Shown here: piece after piece, positions 48,530 through 58,562 of the stretch
Numbering within the stretch: position 1 is the first letter of the stretch
How the letters are laid out: the number at the start of each line of letters is the position of its first letter
Notes under the pieces: model-generated
Seen by the model: only the letters and a program-made list of their open reading frames with translations
The model's database searches: none
Told to the model about the DNA's origin: nothing
Origin: Nocardioides gilvus
Lineage (GTDB): Bacteria > Actinomycetota > Actinomycetes > Propionibacteriales > Nocardioidaceae
NCBI RefSeq assembly: GCF_003194605.1
Contig: NZ_QHKY01000001.1
Span: 62,001 to 126,000, forward strand
Reading direction: 5' to 3'
Length of the DNA: 64,000 nt
Made by a program: the position numbers and the translations under genes

Positions 48530-49759
48530 TCACGGGATGAGGAGCTCCGCAAAGATCTCAGCCATGCGTACGTTCCCCTCAGCGTTCGGGTGCACCGGCA
48601 TCGTGGCCTCCGCCATCAGCCCCTCGCTGGTGCTTCCGTCCTTGGCCAGCTCCGGCCAGTGGGAGGCGAGGTCGAAGACCTCCACACGATCGGGATACCG
48701 CGCAGCCACGTCTGCGCGCGCCTTCCTGATCGTCTCCCAGGCCTCCGAGTCCCAGTTGCCCGGTTCATACCCGTCCACCAGCAGGATGCGTGCCGTGGGA
48801 GCAGCCGTGAGCGCGTGGGCGACCATGGTGCTCAGGCTGGCGGCGTAATCGCTCTCGGGGTTGGTGCCGAGATTGACGAGGATCAGATCCGGCTCGAGCG
48901 TCGCAACCTCCTTCCAGTGTCCTCGCACGGCGTTGTCGCTCGCGAAGTGTGCAGCCGTCGCTCCGGAGTGCGACGCGTCGACCACCCTGACCCCCGAGGT
49001 CTCGTCGCCGTCGAAGAACTCGACCCCCGTGTGCACGAAGAACGAGTTGGGCGCGAAGCTCTTGACCTGCACGACGTGAGGGCCACGGTCCAACGGCGGG
49101 GAGGTCCACCACAGACCGGACTCGTCGCTGGCAGAAGCACCGTTGATCGTCGCGCCTGACTTCTCCCCGGAACTCAACTCGCCCTGGTCGGTGATGTCCT
49201 TGCCGTCGACCAGCACCCTGCCCTGTCCTCCGAACAACGAGGTGCGGCCGTACCAGACCCGCACGCTGGTCGCTGTCTGCTCCGGGTAGGTCAGCCCAGC
49301 CTCTGCAGGCATGAGGAGCGCGCGCCCTCCCAGCCCCCAGGACTTGAACATGTACTCCTGGGAGGGAGGGCCGCTGCGCAAGGTGTCGTCGACGCTCAAC
49401 CGGTCCCCGTAGTAGGCCGGGAGCCATCCGGCGCCCCCCTCGATCTCCTGCGACTCTCTCAGCCGGTCCTGGAGCAGGCCAACGAAGCGGTTGCGGTGGA
49501 TGGGAGAGGGGACGAGCGTCCCCTCGGAGATCGAGTCCCCCACGACGACGACCGTGGCAGGCTCCTCCTCCTGGTTGCGGATCGCCTCGCTCCACCGCTC
49601 GAGGAACTCCTCGAGCCCTTCGCGCACGGCGCCCCCCTCACGCGCTGAGGGGCGAGGCCGGTCCGAGTCGGGCCACCGGTCCGAGATGACCTTGCCGACG
49701 GCAACCGCCAGAACCAGGAGAACGATCGCGTACAGAAGGATGCGAACTCGACGGGGCAT
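48530..49759 (-). CDS. membrane-anchored SGNH/GDSL hydrolase family protein
   Basis: A 409-residue protein with an N-terminal membrane anchor (about 6-24) and an extracytoplasmic SGNH domain. Block I is VVGDSISEG with Ser76, an Asn block reads NLGTNPES, and block V is MPVHPNAEGN with His390. The usual Asp three residues before that His is Met387, so the triad is incomplete unless another acid serves. Substrates of the family include acyl esters on sugars. The ATG at 49759 is six bases after TACCTT. Confidence 0.82.
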   Translation of the reverse strand: MPRRVRILLYAIVLLVLAVAVGKVISDRWPDSDRPRPSAREGGAVREGLEEFLERWSEAIRNQEEEPATVVVVGDSISEGTLVPSPIHRNRFVGLLQDRLRESQEIEGGAGWLPAYYGDRLSVDDTLRSGPPSQEYMFKSWGLGGRALLMPAEAGLTYPEQTATSVRVWYGRTSLFGGQGRVLVDGKDITDQGELSSGEKSGATINGASASDESGLWWTSPPLDRGPHVVQVKSFAPNSFFVHTGVEFFDGDETSGVRVVDASHSGATAAHFASDNAVRGHWKEVATLEPDLILVNLGTNPESDYAASLSTMVAHALTAAPTARILLVDGYEPGNWDSEAWETIRKARADVAARYPDRVEVFDLASHWPELAKDGSTSEGLMAEATMPVHPNAEGNVRMAEIFAELLIP

Positions 49760-49765
49760 CGATGA

Positions 49766-49771
49766 AAGGTA
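49766..49771 (-). promoter_or_regulatory. -10 element of the SGNH hydrolase gene, leaderless
   Basis: TACCTT on the minus strand, six bases before the ATG at 49759. Confidence 0.55.
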
Positions 49772-49832
49772 GCGCCTCGTGGTCCGATGGAAAAGCCTCA
49801 CGCACGGGCTCGGACGGTTTTCTCCCCGGACA

Positions 49833-49879
49833 TGACGATGCCCCCGCGCCGGTCAAGGACCGAAGCGGGGGCACCGTCA
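49833..49879 (-). terminator. terminator of sigA
   Basis: A stem of about 22 base pairs with three mismatches (TGACG.TGCCCCCGC..CGGTC with its complement), eight bases past the sigA stop. No T-run follows. Confidence 0.65.
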
Positions 49880-49886
49880 TGACTCG

Positions 49887-51386
<1,500 letters not shown>

Positions 51387-51504
51387 GAACACCTCTCGGG
51401 AAGAGAAAAGGGGCGCGGCCGAGCCCGGTAAAGTCAAGAGCCGCTTTGAATCATTGTGCCACGCGAATGGTGAAGGGCCACACCACCCCCGTCGGGGCCA
51501 CCAG

Positions 51505-52065
51505 TCAGCCCTTCGCGGCAGACTTCTGTGCCTTCTTGAAGTCCCGCACCTTCTGCAACGACTCGCCGTCGACCACGTCCGCCACGGAACGGTGTCCTTG
51601 GAGGGAATAGTCTCCCGCGGCCTTCTCCCAGCCCTGGGGCCGCACTCCCATCTGCTTGGCCACCAACGCGACGAAGATCTGCGCCTTCTGCTTGCCGAAC
51701 CCCGGCAGTGCGGTGAGACGCTTCATCAGGTCCTTGCCGTCAGCAGCCTCGGTCCAGATGCGAGCGGCGTCGCCGTCGTACTCCTCGAGCACGATCCGGG
51801 CGAGTTCCTGCATCCGGGCAGCCATCGATCCCGGGAACCGGTGGATCGCGGGGGTGGTCGAGGCCATCTCGGCGAACTGCTCGGGGTCGGCATGTGCGAT
51901 CGCCTCGACCGAGAAACTGCCGAGACGCTCCCGGATCTTCGCCGGCCCCCGAAAAGCATGCTCCATCGGGTACTGCTGGTCGAGCATCATCCCGACCAGC
52001 AGGGCGAAGGATGACTCCTGGAGGAGACCGTCGGCAGTCGGGTCCTGAGCAATCTGGATGGCCAT
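51505..52065 (-). CDS. HhH-GPD family protein of base-excision-repair type
   Basis: A 186-residue helical protein with the helix-hairpin-helix motif LPGFGKQKA (about 118-126), the core of the HhH-GPD DNA glycosylase fold. The position of the endonuclease III lysine (Lys120 in LPGVGRK) is Gln here, and the Asp138 equivalent is also absent (VRPQGWE region), so normal glycosylase/lyase chemistry is doubtful. It opens with [27 protein letters not shown], typical of actinobacterial members. Adjacent to sigA but with its own -10-like element. Confidence 0.8.
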   Translation of the reverse strand: MAIQIAQDPTADGLLQESSFALLVGMMLDQQYPMEHAFRGPAKIRERLGSFSVEAIAHADPEQFAEMASTTPAIHRFPGSMAARMQELARIVLEEYDGDAARIWTEAADGKDLMKRLTALPGFGKQKAQIFVALVAKQMGVRPQGWEKAAGDYSLQGHRSVADVVDGESLQKVRDFKKAQKSAAKG

Positions 52066-52071
52066 GGGACC

Positions 52072-52077
52072 AGCATG
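52072..52077 (-). promoter_or_regulatory. -10-like element of the HhH-GPD gene
   Basis: CATGCT on the minus strand, six bases before the ATG at 52065. Weaker match than the TANNNT elements. Confidence 0.35.
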
Positions 52078-52113
52078 CCAGTGCGAACGAACCCGGGCAG
52101 AGGACAGGTGGTG

Positions 52114-52512
52114 TCAGGCCTTCACGGTCAGCACCGGGCAGGGGGCGTCGAGCAGGACCCGCTGCGCATTGCTCCCGAGGATCAGCTTGCCCACCGGGCT
52201 GCGTCGGCGCAGGCCGATCACGATCAACTCCGCATGGTTCGCCTCCGCCAGGGCTATGAGGTCTTCTGCCGGCTCGAATCCCCGTACGAGGGTGTGCACC
52301 TCGCTGGGGACCCCTGCCTCCTCGAGGCGCCGTCTCACCGACTCTGCCCGCGCTTCGGCGCGGCGCTCCTCATCGTCGTCTTCTCCCCCACCGCCACGGT
52401 GCGAACTGACCACCACGAGGGTTGCACCGCGCAACTGCGCTTCGGCCACTGCGCGCTCGAGTGCAGCCTCCCCCTCGGCTGTGGACACGTACCCGACGAC
52501 CACTGTTCCCAT
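52114..52512 (-). CDS. universal stress protein (UspA family)
   Basis: A 132-residue single-domain Usp. It begins TVVVGYVSTAEGEAAL and ends with the ATP-binding pattern G-x2-R...GKLILGSNAQRVLLDAPCPVLTV, of the nucleotide-binding class. A charged insert (GGGGEDDDEERRAEAR) lies after the second strand. The ATG is supported by a GAGGAG site; the open frame upstream encodes repeat-derived sequence. Role in stress is family knowledge only. Confidence 0.87.
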   Translation of the reverse strand: MGTVVVGYVSTAEGEAALERAVAEAQLRGATLVVVSSHRGGGGEDDDEERRAEARAESVRRRLEEAGVPSEVHTLVRGFEPAEDLIALAEANHAELIVIGLRRRSPVGKLILGSNAQRVLLDAPCPVLTVKA

Positions 52513-52583
52513 GGCACGACTCCTCGACTCGTGGGCGTCCCGATCCGCTCGGCCCCTGACACGACCGTACCCAATGTCGCCCC

Positions 52584-52628
52584 GTGGGCGGGAGGCCTGT
52601 GGGTGGGAGACCTGTGGGCGGGAGGCCT
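52584..52628. repeat. three tandem copies of a 15-base repeat
   Basis: GTGGGCGGGAGGCCT at 52584 and 52614 with a two-base variant between them at 52599. It lies between the divergent Usp gene and the hypothetical gene at 52677. It may bind a regulator or be replication slippage. Confidence 0.8.
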
Positions 52629-52663
52629 GTGGACAACGCGTCGCACGGCACTTCAGGCTGCGG

Positions 52664-52669
52664 CAGGCT
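52664..52669 (+). promoter_or_regulatory. -10-like element of the hypothetical gene at 52677
   Basis: CAGGCT, seven bases before the GTG at 52677. It supports this start; GCAGG could alternatively be read as a ribosome site. Confidence 0.35.
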
Positions 52670-52676
52670 GGCGCAG

Positions 52677-53114
52677 GTGTCGGACCATTCACCCCTCTCC
52701 CGCCCGCTGCGTGCGGGGATGCGCACGGCCGCCCTGGGCCTGAAGGCCCATCGCGCCCGCGGACACGTGCCTGCCCAGGTCTGGGTGGGAGTCCCGGGCA
52801 CCACGGAGCCTGCTCAGAGCGTCAACTTCGACACCGGGCACGGCGCTCCGCGGACCACCCTGGACCGGGGCCACCACGTCGACATCGTGATGTCGCTGGT
52901 GCTGGCCGTGCGCGACCGGGTGGACACTCCCCTGCTGTGGATCGTTCGCTCAGGAGGTCCAGAGCCCTCCTCGGAGGATCTCCGCTGGTACTCGACCAGC
53001 CGCGAGGTCTGGGCCGAGCTCGGACTCCCCCATGGCTTCGCGGTGATCACCCGCGAGGGATGGACGCACCTGCCCAGCGGGGTCGAGCAGCGCTGGAAGC
53101 GACTGCGCAAATGA
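52677..53114 (+). CDS. hypothetical protein, 145 residues
   Basis: Not recognised. A basic N-terminal part (about 1-35, GLKAHRARGHVP) is followed by a compact mixed domain with VWVGVPGTTEPA, VDIVMSLVLAVRDRVDTPLLWIVRSG, SEDLRWYSTSREVWAELGLP and GFAVITREGWTHLPSG. No signal peptide, membrane segment or metal motif. The start is uncertain: GTG at 52677 or ATG at 52719; a longer frame would read through the 15-base repeats as GGRPV units and is unlikely. Codon use is like its neighbours. Confidence 0.65.
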   Translation: MSDHSPLSRPLRAGMRTAALGLKAHRARGHVPAQVWVGVPGTTEPAQSVNFDTGHGAPRTTLDRGHHVDIVMSLVLAVRDRVDTPLLWIVRSGGPEPSSEDLRWYSTSREVWAELGLPHGFAVITREGWTHLPSGVEQRWKRLRK

Positions 53115-53133
53115 CCCCGCGTCGTCGACCCGC

Positions 53134-54612
53134 TCAGTCCCAGGTGTGGACCGGCTCGTTGGTGTGCATCAGTTCCGAGTACTCCATCACGGTGGCACGC
53201 AGCGCCTCCGAACGTGCGCCCTCACCCTCGGAGGCTCCTCTGCGTTGGGCGACCCGGCGGATGAACCACTCGGCGCCGTTGCGCCCGGTGCGGCATCGAC
53301 CTTCGATGATCCCCAGGTATCGATCCCGTTCGGCGGCCTCCACCCCCCAGTCCTGAAGGCCCTGGTCTGCCAACGGGAGGAGCCGGCGCAGCGCCAACTC
53401 GGTGGCCTGGACCTGGCCGGTCCCGGGCCAGTAGATCTCCGCACCGATGCCGTGTCGGGCCGCGACGTGCAGATTCTCCTCTGCTGCGCCGAACGACATC
53501 TGCGACCACAGCGGACGGTCCTGGCGCACCAACGAGCGAACCAGGCCAAAGTAGAAGGCCGCGTTGGCGATGGTGTCCACCACGGTGGGACCCGCCCCGA
53601 GCACCCGGTTCTCCACCCGCAGGTGCGGCACTCCGTCAGCAATGTCGTAGATGGGACGGTTCCACCGATAGATCGTGCCGTTGTGCAGGCGAAGCTCCCG
53701 CAACTGCGGCGTCCCGCCTGCGGCCAACACCTGGTCGGGGTCCTCCTCGTCGACGACGGGAAGCAGGGCGGGGAAGTAGCGGACGTTCTCCTCGAAGAGG
53801 TCGAAGACCGAGTTGATCCATCGTTCCCCGAACCAGACCCGGGGGCGCACGCCCTGTGACTTCAACTCGTCGCTGCGGGTGTCCGTGGACTGCTCGAAGA
53901 GTGGTATGCGGGTCTCGTGCCACAGCTCCTTGCCCAGCAGGTACGGGGAGTTCGCGCCGAGGGCGACCTGTACCGCTGCGATTGCCTGGCTGGCGTTCCA
54001 GTGGGCGGCGAACTCGTCCGGCGAGGTCTGCACGTGGAACTGCGTGCTCGTGCACGCCGCCTCGGGCATGATCGTGTCGGTGATCGTGCGCAGGGTCTCG
54101 GGACCGTGGATGACGATCTCGATGTCCTCACCCCTCGCGTCCAGGATCTGGTCGCTGAGCAACCGGTACCGGGAATCACTGCTCAGGGCGTCGGCCCCGA
54201 GGTCCTTCTCGTTGAGCGTCGGGAGGATACCGATCATCAGCAGGTGTGCCCCGACCTCGGAGGACCGCGCCTCGGCCGCGTTGAGACTTCGACGCAGATC
54301 CTCCTCGAAACGGGTGAGCCCCTTCTCGCGAAGCCGCTTGGGGTCGCAGTTGATCTCGACGTTGAAGCGGCCCAGTTCCGTCTGGAAGGCGGGGTCGGCG
54401 ATCGCCGCCAGCGCCTCTTCGTTCTTCAGGGTCGGCCACCCCTGCTCGTCCACCAGGTTGAACTCCACCTCCATCCCCGTCATGGGATCGTCGGTGTCGA
54501 AGTGGGCACGGCCCAACATCTGTGCGAACACATCGAGGCAGCGCTTCACCTTCGCCCGGTGCCTGGTGCGATCAGCACGCGAGAAGCCCTGCGCATCGAC
54601 GTCTTCACCCAT
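53134..54612 (-). CDS. glutamate-cysteine ligase-like GCS2 family protein
   Basis: A 492-residue ATP-dependent carboxylate-amine ligase of the GCS2 family. Core features are MTGMEVEFNLVDEQG (about 44-58), RFNVEINCDP (about 82-91) and TSTQFHVQTSPDEF (about 189-202), the strands that carry metal-binding Glu and the substrate pocket. Such actinobacterial proteins are annotated as glutamate-cysteine ligases; the true substrate may differ, since mycothiol rather than glutathione is the main thiol here. The ATG at 54612 is seven bases after TAGTGT. Confidence 0.85.
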   Translation of the reverse strand: MGEDVDAQGFSRADRTRHRAKVKRCLDVFAQMLGRAHFDTDDPMTGMEVEFNLVDEQGWPTLKNEEALAAIADPAFQTELGRFNVEINCDPKRLREKGLTRFEEDLRRSLNAAEARSSEVGAHLLMIGILPTLNEKDLGADALSSDSRYRLLSDQILDARGEDIEIVIHGPETLRTITDTIMPEAACTSTQFHVQTSPDEFAAHWNASQAIAAVQVALGANSPYLLGKELWHETRIPLFEQSTDTRSDELKSQGVRPRVWFGERWINSVFDLFEENVRYFPALLPVVDEEDPDQVLAAGGTPQLRELRLHNGTIYRWNRPIYDIADGVPHLRVENRVLGAGPTVVDTIANAAFYFGLVRSLVRQDRPLWSQMSFGAAEENLHVAARHGIGAEIYWPGTGQVQATELALRRLLPLADQGLQDWGVEAAERDRYLGIIEGRCRTGRNGAEWFIRRVAQRRGASEGEGARSEALRATVMEYSELMHTNEPVHTWD

Positions 54613-54619
54613 GACGCTG

Positions 54620-54625
54620 ACACTA
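54620..54625 (-). promoter_or_regulatory. -10 element of the GCS2 gene, leaderless
   Basis: TAGTGT on the minus strand, seven bases before the ATG at 54612, overlapping the 3' end of the DUF4192 gene. Confidence 0.55.
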
Positions 54626-55630
54626 GCCAACGCGGGGGCCCGGTTGGCGAGGCATGGGCACCACGTCGCCCCAGGAATCCTCATCGACTGCGTCCTCCAT
54701 GAGGGGCGTCCAGAGATGCGGCGGAGCAGCCCGCTCGAGCAGGTCCTCGACCAGATCCGTCAGTGAGCACGACTGGCCGCTCGCCACGGAGTGCTCGACG
54801 GCGCACCACGCCAGGGCCCCGTCGCCGGCCAACCAGGCGTGGAACGCGAGAACTGCCGCCGGCGCGGTGGCGTACTCGACGGGAGTCGAGCGCACGATCC
54901 TGAGCCAGATCTCCACGTGCGCGCGGGCGTCGACGCGCTTGACCCAGGCCCAGGCCGCGTCACGGCAAGGGGTTCGCTCGAGGCTCAGCACAAGGCTCGC
55001 GACCTCCTCGTCCGAGGGCAGGGAGCCAGCGCGCGCGTGTGCGGCCAGACAGCGTGTGACCCACCGGGCAGAACGCCGCACAGCGACCGGCCCCGTCCCG
55101 TCCCCGACCTCATCGTCGACCAGTGCGGCCACCCGGGCGACGGCGTCGACGTCCGGCGAGAGTTGTTCGCGCAACTCCTCTCGGGAACCCAGCACCACCT
55201 GTCCTCGAAGGACCGCCTCGGCCACGAAGGGATGGCTCAGTGAGTCGTAGGGAGTCGGTACGTCGTTCTCGTGGCCCGGGGTGAGGGAGATCGAGCGACT
55301 GCCGTCGGCGGCCACCAGGGCCGCGACCTCGATCCCGGCCTCCGCGAAGGACCGTGCCAGGAACCGGGCGGGACCAGGTGCTCGCTCGAGACTGCTGAAG
55401 ACGACGAGTGCGATGCGTCGTACGCCGTGGCGCAGGGTTGGCTCCACCAGCGAGCACGCCAGTCTGGTCAGGTCCTCGGGCTCGCCGAGATCGACCCGCA
55501 CGTGGGGCCCAGTACCGGGGGGCAGGGAGATCACCACCGCTGATTCCTCGGGCACGAAGCCCAGGAGCAGTGGCACACAGGCGAGCAGGTCGGAGGGAGT
55601 ACGGACGGTCAGAGCGGTGTGGGATGTCAT
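54623..55630 (-). CDS. DUF4192 protein
   Basis: A 335-residue cytoplasmic protein of DUF4192. The start TVRTPSDLLACVPLLLGFVPEESAVVISL is the family signature (a helix then the GFxPxxS motif), and a C-terminal helical domain contains AVLAFHAWLAGDGALAWCAVE. Widespread in actinobacteria, no function assigned. Eleven bases separate its stop from the GCS2 ATG. Divergent from dinB. Confidence 0.87.
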   Translation of the reverse strand: MTSHTALTVRTPSDLLACVPLLLGFVPEESAVVISLPPGTGPHVRVDLGEPEDLTRLACSLVEPTLRHGVRRIALVVFSSLERAPGPARFLARSFAEAGIEVAALVAADGSRSISLTPGHENDVPTPYDSLSHPFVAEAVLRGQVVLGSREELREQLSPDVDAVARVAALVDDEVGDGTGPVAVRRSARWVTRCLAAHARAGSLPSDEEVASLVLSLERTPCRDAAWAWVKRVDARAHVEIWLRIVRSTPVEYATAPAAVLAFHAWLAGDGALAWCAVEHSVASGQSCSLTDLVEDLLERAAPPHLWTPLMEDAVDEDSWGDVVPMPRQPGPRVG

Positions 55631-55767
55631 GCAGGCCAGCGTCGTCCCAGTGTCCCTCCCCGGGCCGCGGTCGTTGTGGAGAAGCGACTTTCACCCCCGG
55701 GCCGGTGTGGCTGTGCACAGGAAGTGGCGGGAGAGGTGAGAATGGAGCATGCGATGCGGACGGCGTG

Positions 55768-57084
55768 ATGCGTAGCACGGCATCCCTGCTGCACATCGAC
55801 CTCGACGCGTTCTTCGCCTCCGTGGAACAGCGCGACAAGCCCTCCTTGCGCGGGAAGCCGGTCGTCATCGGCGGCGTCGGAGGACGCGGTGTCGTCGCCA
55901 CTGCCTCGTACGAGGCCCGGAAGTTCGGAATACGCTCCGCGATGTCGACCCGTGAGGCCCGCGCACGCTGCCCCAACGCCGCCTTCCTCTCCGGGCGCTT
56001 CCACGCCTACCGGGAGAGCAGCCGGATCGTGATGGCGTTGCTGCGCGAGATCTCACCGCTGGTCGAACCCCTCTCCTTGGACGAGGCGTTCGTCGACCTG
56101 GCTGCCGCTGACCTGCCCGACCTGGACGTGGAGACCGTCACCGCGCTGGCGGTCCGACTGCGCAGTGACGTCCAGGAGGCGACCGGCGGACTCACCGCGA
56201 CGGTCGGGCTCGCCAGCTCGAAGTTCATGGCCAAGATCGCCAGCGAGCTGGACAAGCCCGACGGCCTCACCGTCGTCGTCCCGGGGACCGAGCAGGACCT
56301 GCTCCGGCCGATGCACGTCAAGGTGATCCCCGGAGTCGGGCCGGCGACCGTCGAGCGACTCAGACGAGCAGGGATCCACACGGTCGCCGAGCTGGAGGCG
56401 ACTGATGAGGCGGAGGTCATACGCCTGCTCGGCAAGGCCCAGGGACACGTGCTCCACCGGTTGTCCCACGGCATCGACACACGACCCGTCGTCGCCGAAC
56501 GCGAGGCCAAGTCGATCAGTGTCGAGGACACCTACGCCGAGGACCTGGTCGACCGGAGCCTCCTGGAAGGGCTGTTGTCGCGTCAGGCCACGACGGTGGC
56601 CAGTCGGCTCACGAAGGCCCACCAGTCGGGTCGCACGGTGACCATCAAGGTCCGCCTGCACGACTTCACCACCATGAGTCGTTCCTCCACCCTTCCGGCT
56701 CCCACCGACAGTGCCCCCCTGATCGCCAGGACGGCTCGCTCCCTGCTTGCCGAGGTGGACACCTCCGGTGGCGTCCGGCTCCTCGGGGTGGGGATCTCGG
56801 GACTCGCCGACTGGGTGCAGGAGGGGCTCTTCGGAGACACCGAGGAGATCCCTCTGCCACCACCGGTGACCGTCCCCGTCTCCCGACGTCCGGTCTGGGC
56901 CCCCGGCAACGACGTGGTGCACGACGAGCACGGCCCCGGGTGGGTGTGGGGCTCGGGGCGTGGGGTCGTGACGGTGAGGTTCGAGACTGCCGAGACCGGA
57001 CCCGGCCCCGTACGCTCCTTCTCCCTCGACGACCCTGCCCTGCACCTGTCGGTGGCCCCCGAGGTCACACCAGACGAAGTGTGA
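55768..57084 (+). CDS. dinB: DNA polymerase IV
   Basis: A 438-residue Y-family translesion polymerase. The palm carries LLHIDLDAFFASVEQ with Asp11, and LSLDEAFVDL with Asp105-Glu106; the little-finger domain follows GVGPATVERLRRAG and the HhH. No beta-clamp-binding QL[SD]LF pentapeptide is evident at the end, where the tail is acidic and reads VRSFSLDDPALHLS. No LexA-type box precedes it, unlike the 13.6-kb gene. The ATG at 55768 begins RSTASLLHI. Its last 20 bases overlap the converging pxpC gene. Confidence 0.93.
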   Translation: MRSTASLLHIDLDAFFASVEQRDKPSLRGKPVVIGGVGGRGVVATASYEARKFGIRSAMSTREARARCPNAAFLSGRFHAYRESSRIVMALLREISPLVEPLSLDEAFVDLAAADLPDLDVETVTALAVRLRSDVQEATGGLTATVGLASSKFMAKIASELDKPDGLTVVVPGTEQDLLRPMHVKVIPGVGPATVERLRRAGIHTVAELEATDEAEVIRLLGKAQGHVLHRLSHGIDTRPVVAEREAKSISVEDTYAEDLVDRSLLEGLLSRQATTVASRLTKAHQSGRTVTIKVRLHDFTTMSRSSTLPAPTDSAPLIARTARSLLAEVDTSGGVRLLGVGISGLADWVQEGLFGDTEEIPLPPPVTVPVSRRPVWAPGNDVVHDEHGPGWVWGSGRGVVTVRFETAETGPGPVRSFSLDDPALHLSVAPEVTPDEV

Positions 57085-57898
57085 ACCGCTCCCCCGGCCG
57101 GGCCTGGGCGCAAGCGGCCAGGTCCTGCGGGTCGAGCACCGCCACGACCGGATAGCCCCCGGTCGTGGGGTGGTCGTGCAGGAACACGACCGGTTGCCCC
57201 GACCCGGGCACCTGCACGGCTCCCAGCACGATTCCTTCGCTGTCCAGCTCGCCGGCACGTCGCAGGACCGGTCGCCCCTCGAGTCGCAGGCCGACACGGT
57301 TGGAGTCGGCGGCGACCGTGTAGGAGGCACCGTGGAGCGCGTCGGGTTCGAGCAGCCAGTCCGCCCGTGGCCCGCGGTGCAGCCTCAGGACCCCCGAGCG
57401 CCGGTCCCGGGGCGGCACATCCAGCGGTGCAGGCCGACCGGCGACACCCAGCGCCAGCACAGCACCGGACCGCAGCACCTCCGGACCGATGCCCGCCAGG
57501 GTGTCCCTGGAACGGGATCCGAGGACTGCGGGGACGGCGACCCCGCCGCCGAGGGCGACATAGGACCGTACGCCCGCCAGGGCCGGGCCCACCACCACCT
57601 CGGCGCCGGCGCGTACGGTCACGGGTTCGTCACCGGACACTGCACGGCCAGCTGCCGTGACTCGACACCGAGCCCCGGTCACCGCGAAGGTCAGGGCCCG
57701 CTGCGCCACGAAGCTCACTCCGCCGTACGTCGTCTCGAGAACAGCGGCTCCCTCGGCGTTGCCCACCAGTCGGTTGGCGAACTTCGCTGAGTCCGCGTCC
57801 AACCAGCCGGCCCGTGGCACCCCCAGGTGGGCCCAGCCGAGGCGCCCGCCGTCCTGGACCGTGGTGAGCGGGCCGGGGTCGATGACGCGAATGCTCAC
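57065..57898 (-). CDS. pxpC: 5-oxoprolinase subunit C (biotin-dependent carboxyltransferase-like)
   Basis: A 277-residue KipA/PxpC protein; with PxpA and PxpB it hydrolyses 5-oxoproline (pyroglutamate) to glutamate using ATP. Typical are the beginning IRVIDPGPLTTVQDGGR, GVPRAGWLDADS and the closing VFLHDHPTTGGYPVVAV. The GTG start overlaps the pxpB stop (GTGA). 5-oxoproline arises spontaneously from glutamine, so this is a damage-clearance function. Confidence 0.92.
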   Translation of the reverse strand: MSIRVIDPGPLTTVQDGGRLGWAHLGVPRAGWLDADSAKFANRLVGNAEGAAVLETTYGGVSFVAQRALTFAVTGARCRVTAAGRAVSGDEPVTVRAGAEVVVGPALAGVRSYVALGGGVAVPAVLGSRSRDTLAGIGPEVLRSGAVLALGVAGRPAPLDVPPRDRRSGVLRLHRGPRADWLLEPDALHGASYTVAADSNRVGLRLEGRPVLRRAGELDSEGIVLGAVQVPGSGQPVVFLHDHPTTGGYPVVAVLDPQDLAACAQARPGERFTLRLV

Positions 57899-58539
57899 GC
57901 GACCACGAACCGGACGCGCGTGCCGGGGGGCAGCAGTGCGGGACCACCTGACCGGTCCAGGTCCCAGAGCACGGCGTCGGTGCGCCCCAGCAGCAGCCAC
58001 CCGCCGGGAGACGACGTCGGGTAGATGCCGCACCAGGCGTCCGCCAGCCCGACCGAACCCGCAGGGACATGGGCCCGGGGTGACTCGAGTCGACTGACGG
58101 CCCAGGCCGGGGGCAGGCCCGTGAGGTAGGCGAAGCCCGGGGCGAAGCCGGTGAAGGAGGAGACGAACTCGCACCCCGTGTGCCGGCCGACCACTTCGTC
58201 CAGGCTCACTCCCCACAGGTCGGCCACCCGCCCGAGGTCCTCGCCGTCGTAGTGCACCGGAATGCGCACCAGGGCACCGTGCTGGGCGACCGCTTGCTCG
58301 GGCGACCAGTTCTCCACGATGCTCCGGGCCCGGTCCAGGTCGGCCACTCCGTCCAGCAGCACCGTGCTCGCGGCGGGCACGACGTCGTCACAGACCAGGG
58401 GGCCGGCCCGGATCCAGTCGGCGAGCACTCGGGCCTCGTCGGCGCCACTCACCTCGACGAGCAGCGCGTGCGGACCGACGGCGAGCGTCCGGCCGCGGCG
58501 GGTGCGCGACCCGTCACTGTGCACGCTGCGCCGGTCCAT
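57895..58539 (-). CDS. pxpB: 5-oxoprolinase subunit B
   Basis: A 214-residue KipI/PxpB protein (allophanate hydrolase subunit 1-like). The signature SSFTGFAPGFAYLTGLP is near residues 127-143, and AGSVGLADAWCGIYPTSSPGGW further on. The N-terminal 15 residues are poorly conserved, so a later start is possible. It follows pxpA by 23 bases and is coupled to pxpC. Confidence 0.92.
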   Translation of the reverse strand: MDRRSVHSDGSRTRRGRTLAVGPHALLVEVSGADEARVLADWIRAGPLVCDDVVPAASTVLLDGVADLDRARSIVENWSPEQAVAQHGALVRIPVHYDGEDLGRVADLWGVSLDEVVGRHTGCEFVSSFTGFAPGFAYLTGLPPAWAVSRLESPRAHVPAGSVGLADAWCGIYPTSSPGGWLLLGRTDAVLWDLDRSGGPALLPPGTRVRFVVA

Positions 58540-58562
58540 GCCGAGATCCTAGAAGACCGGGC

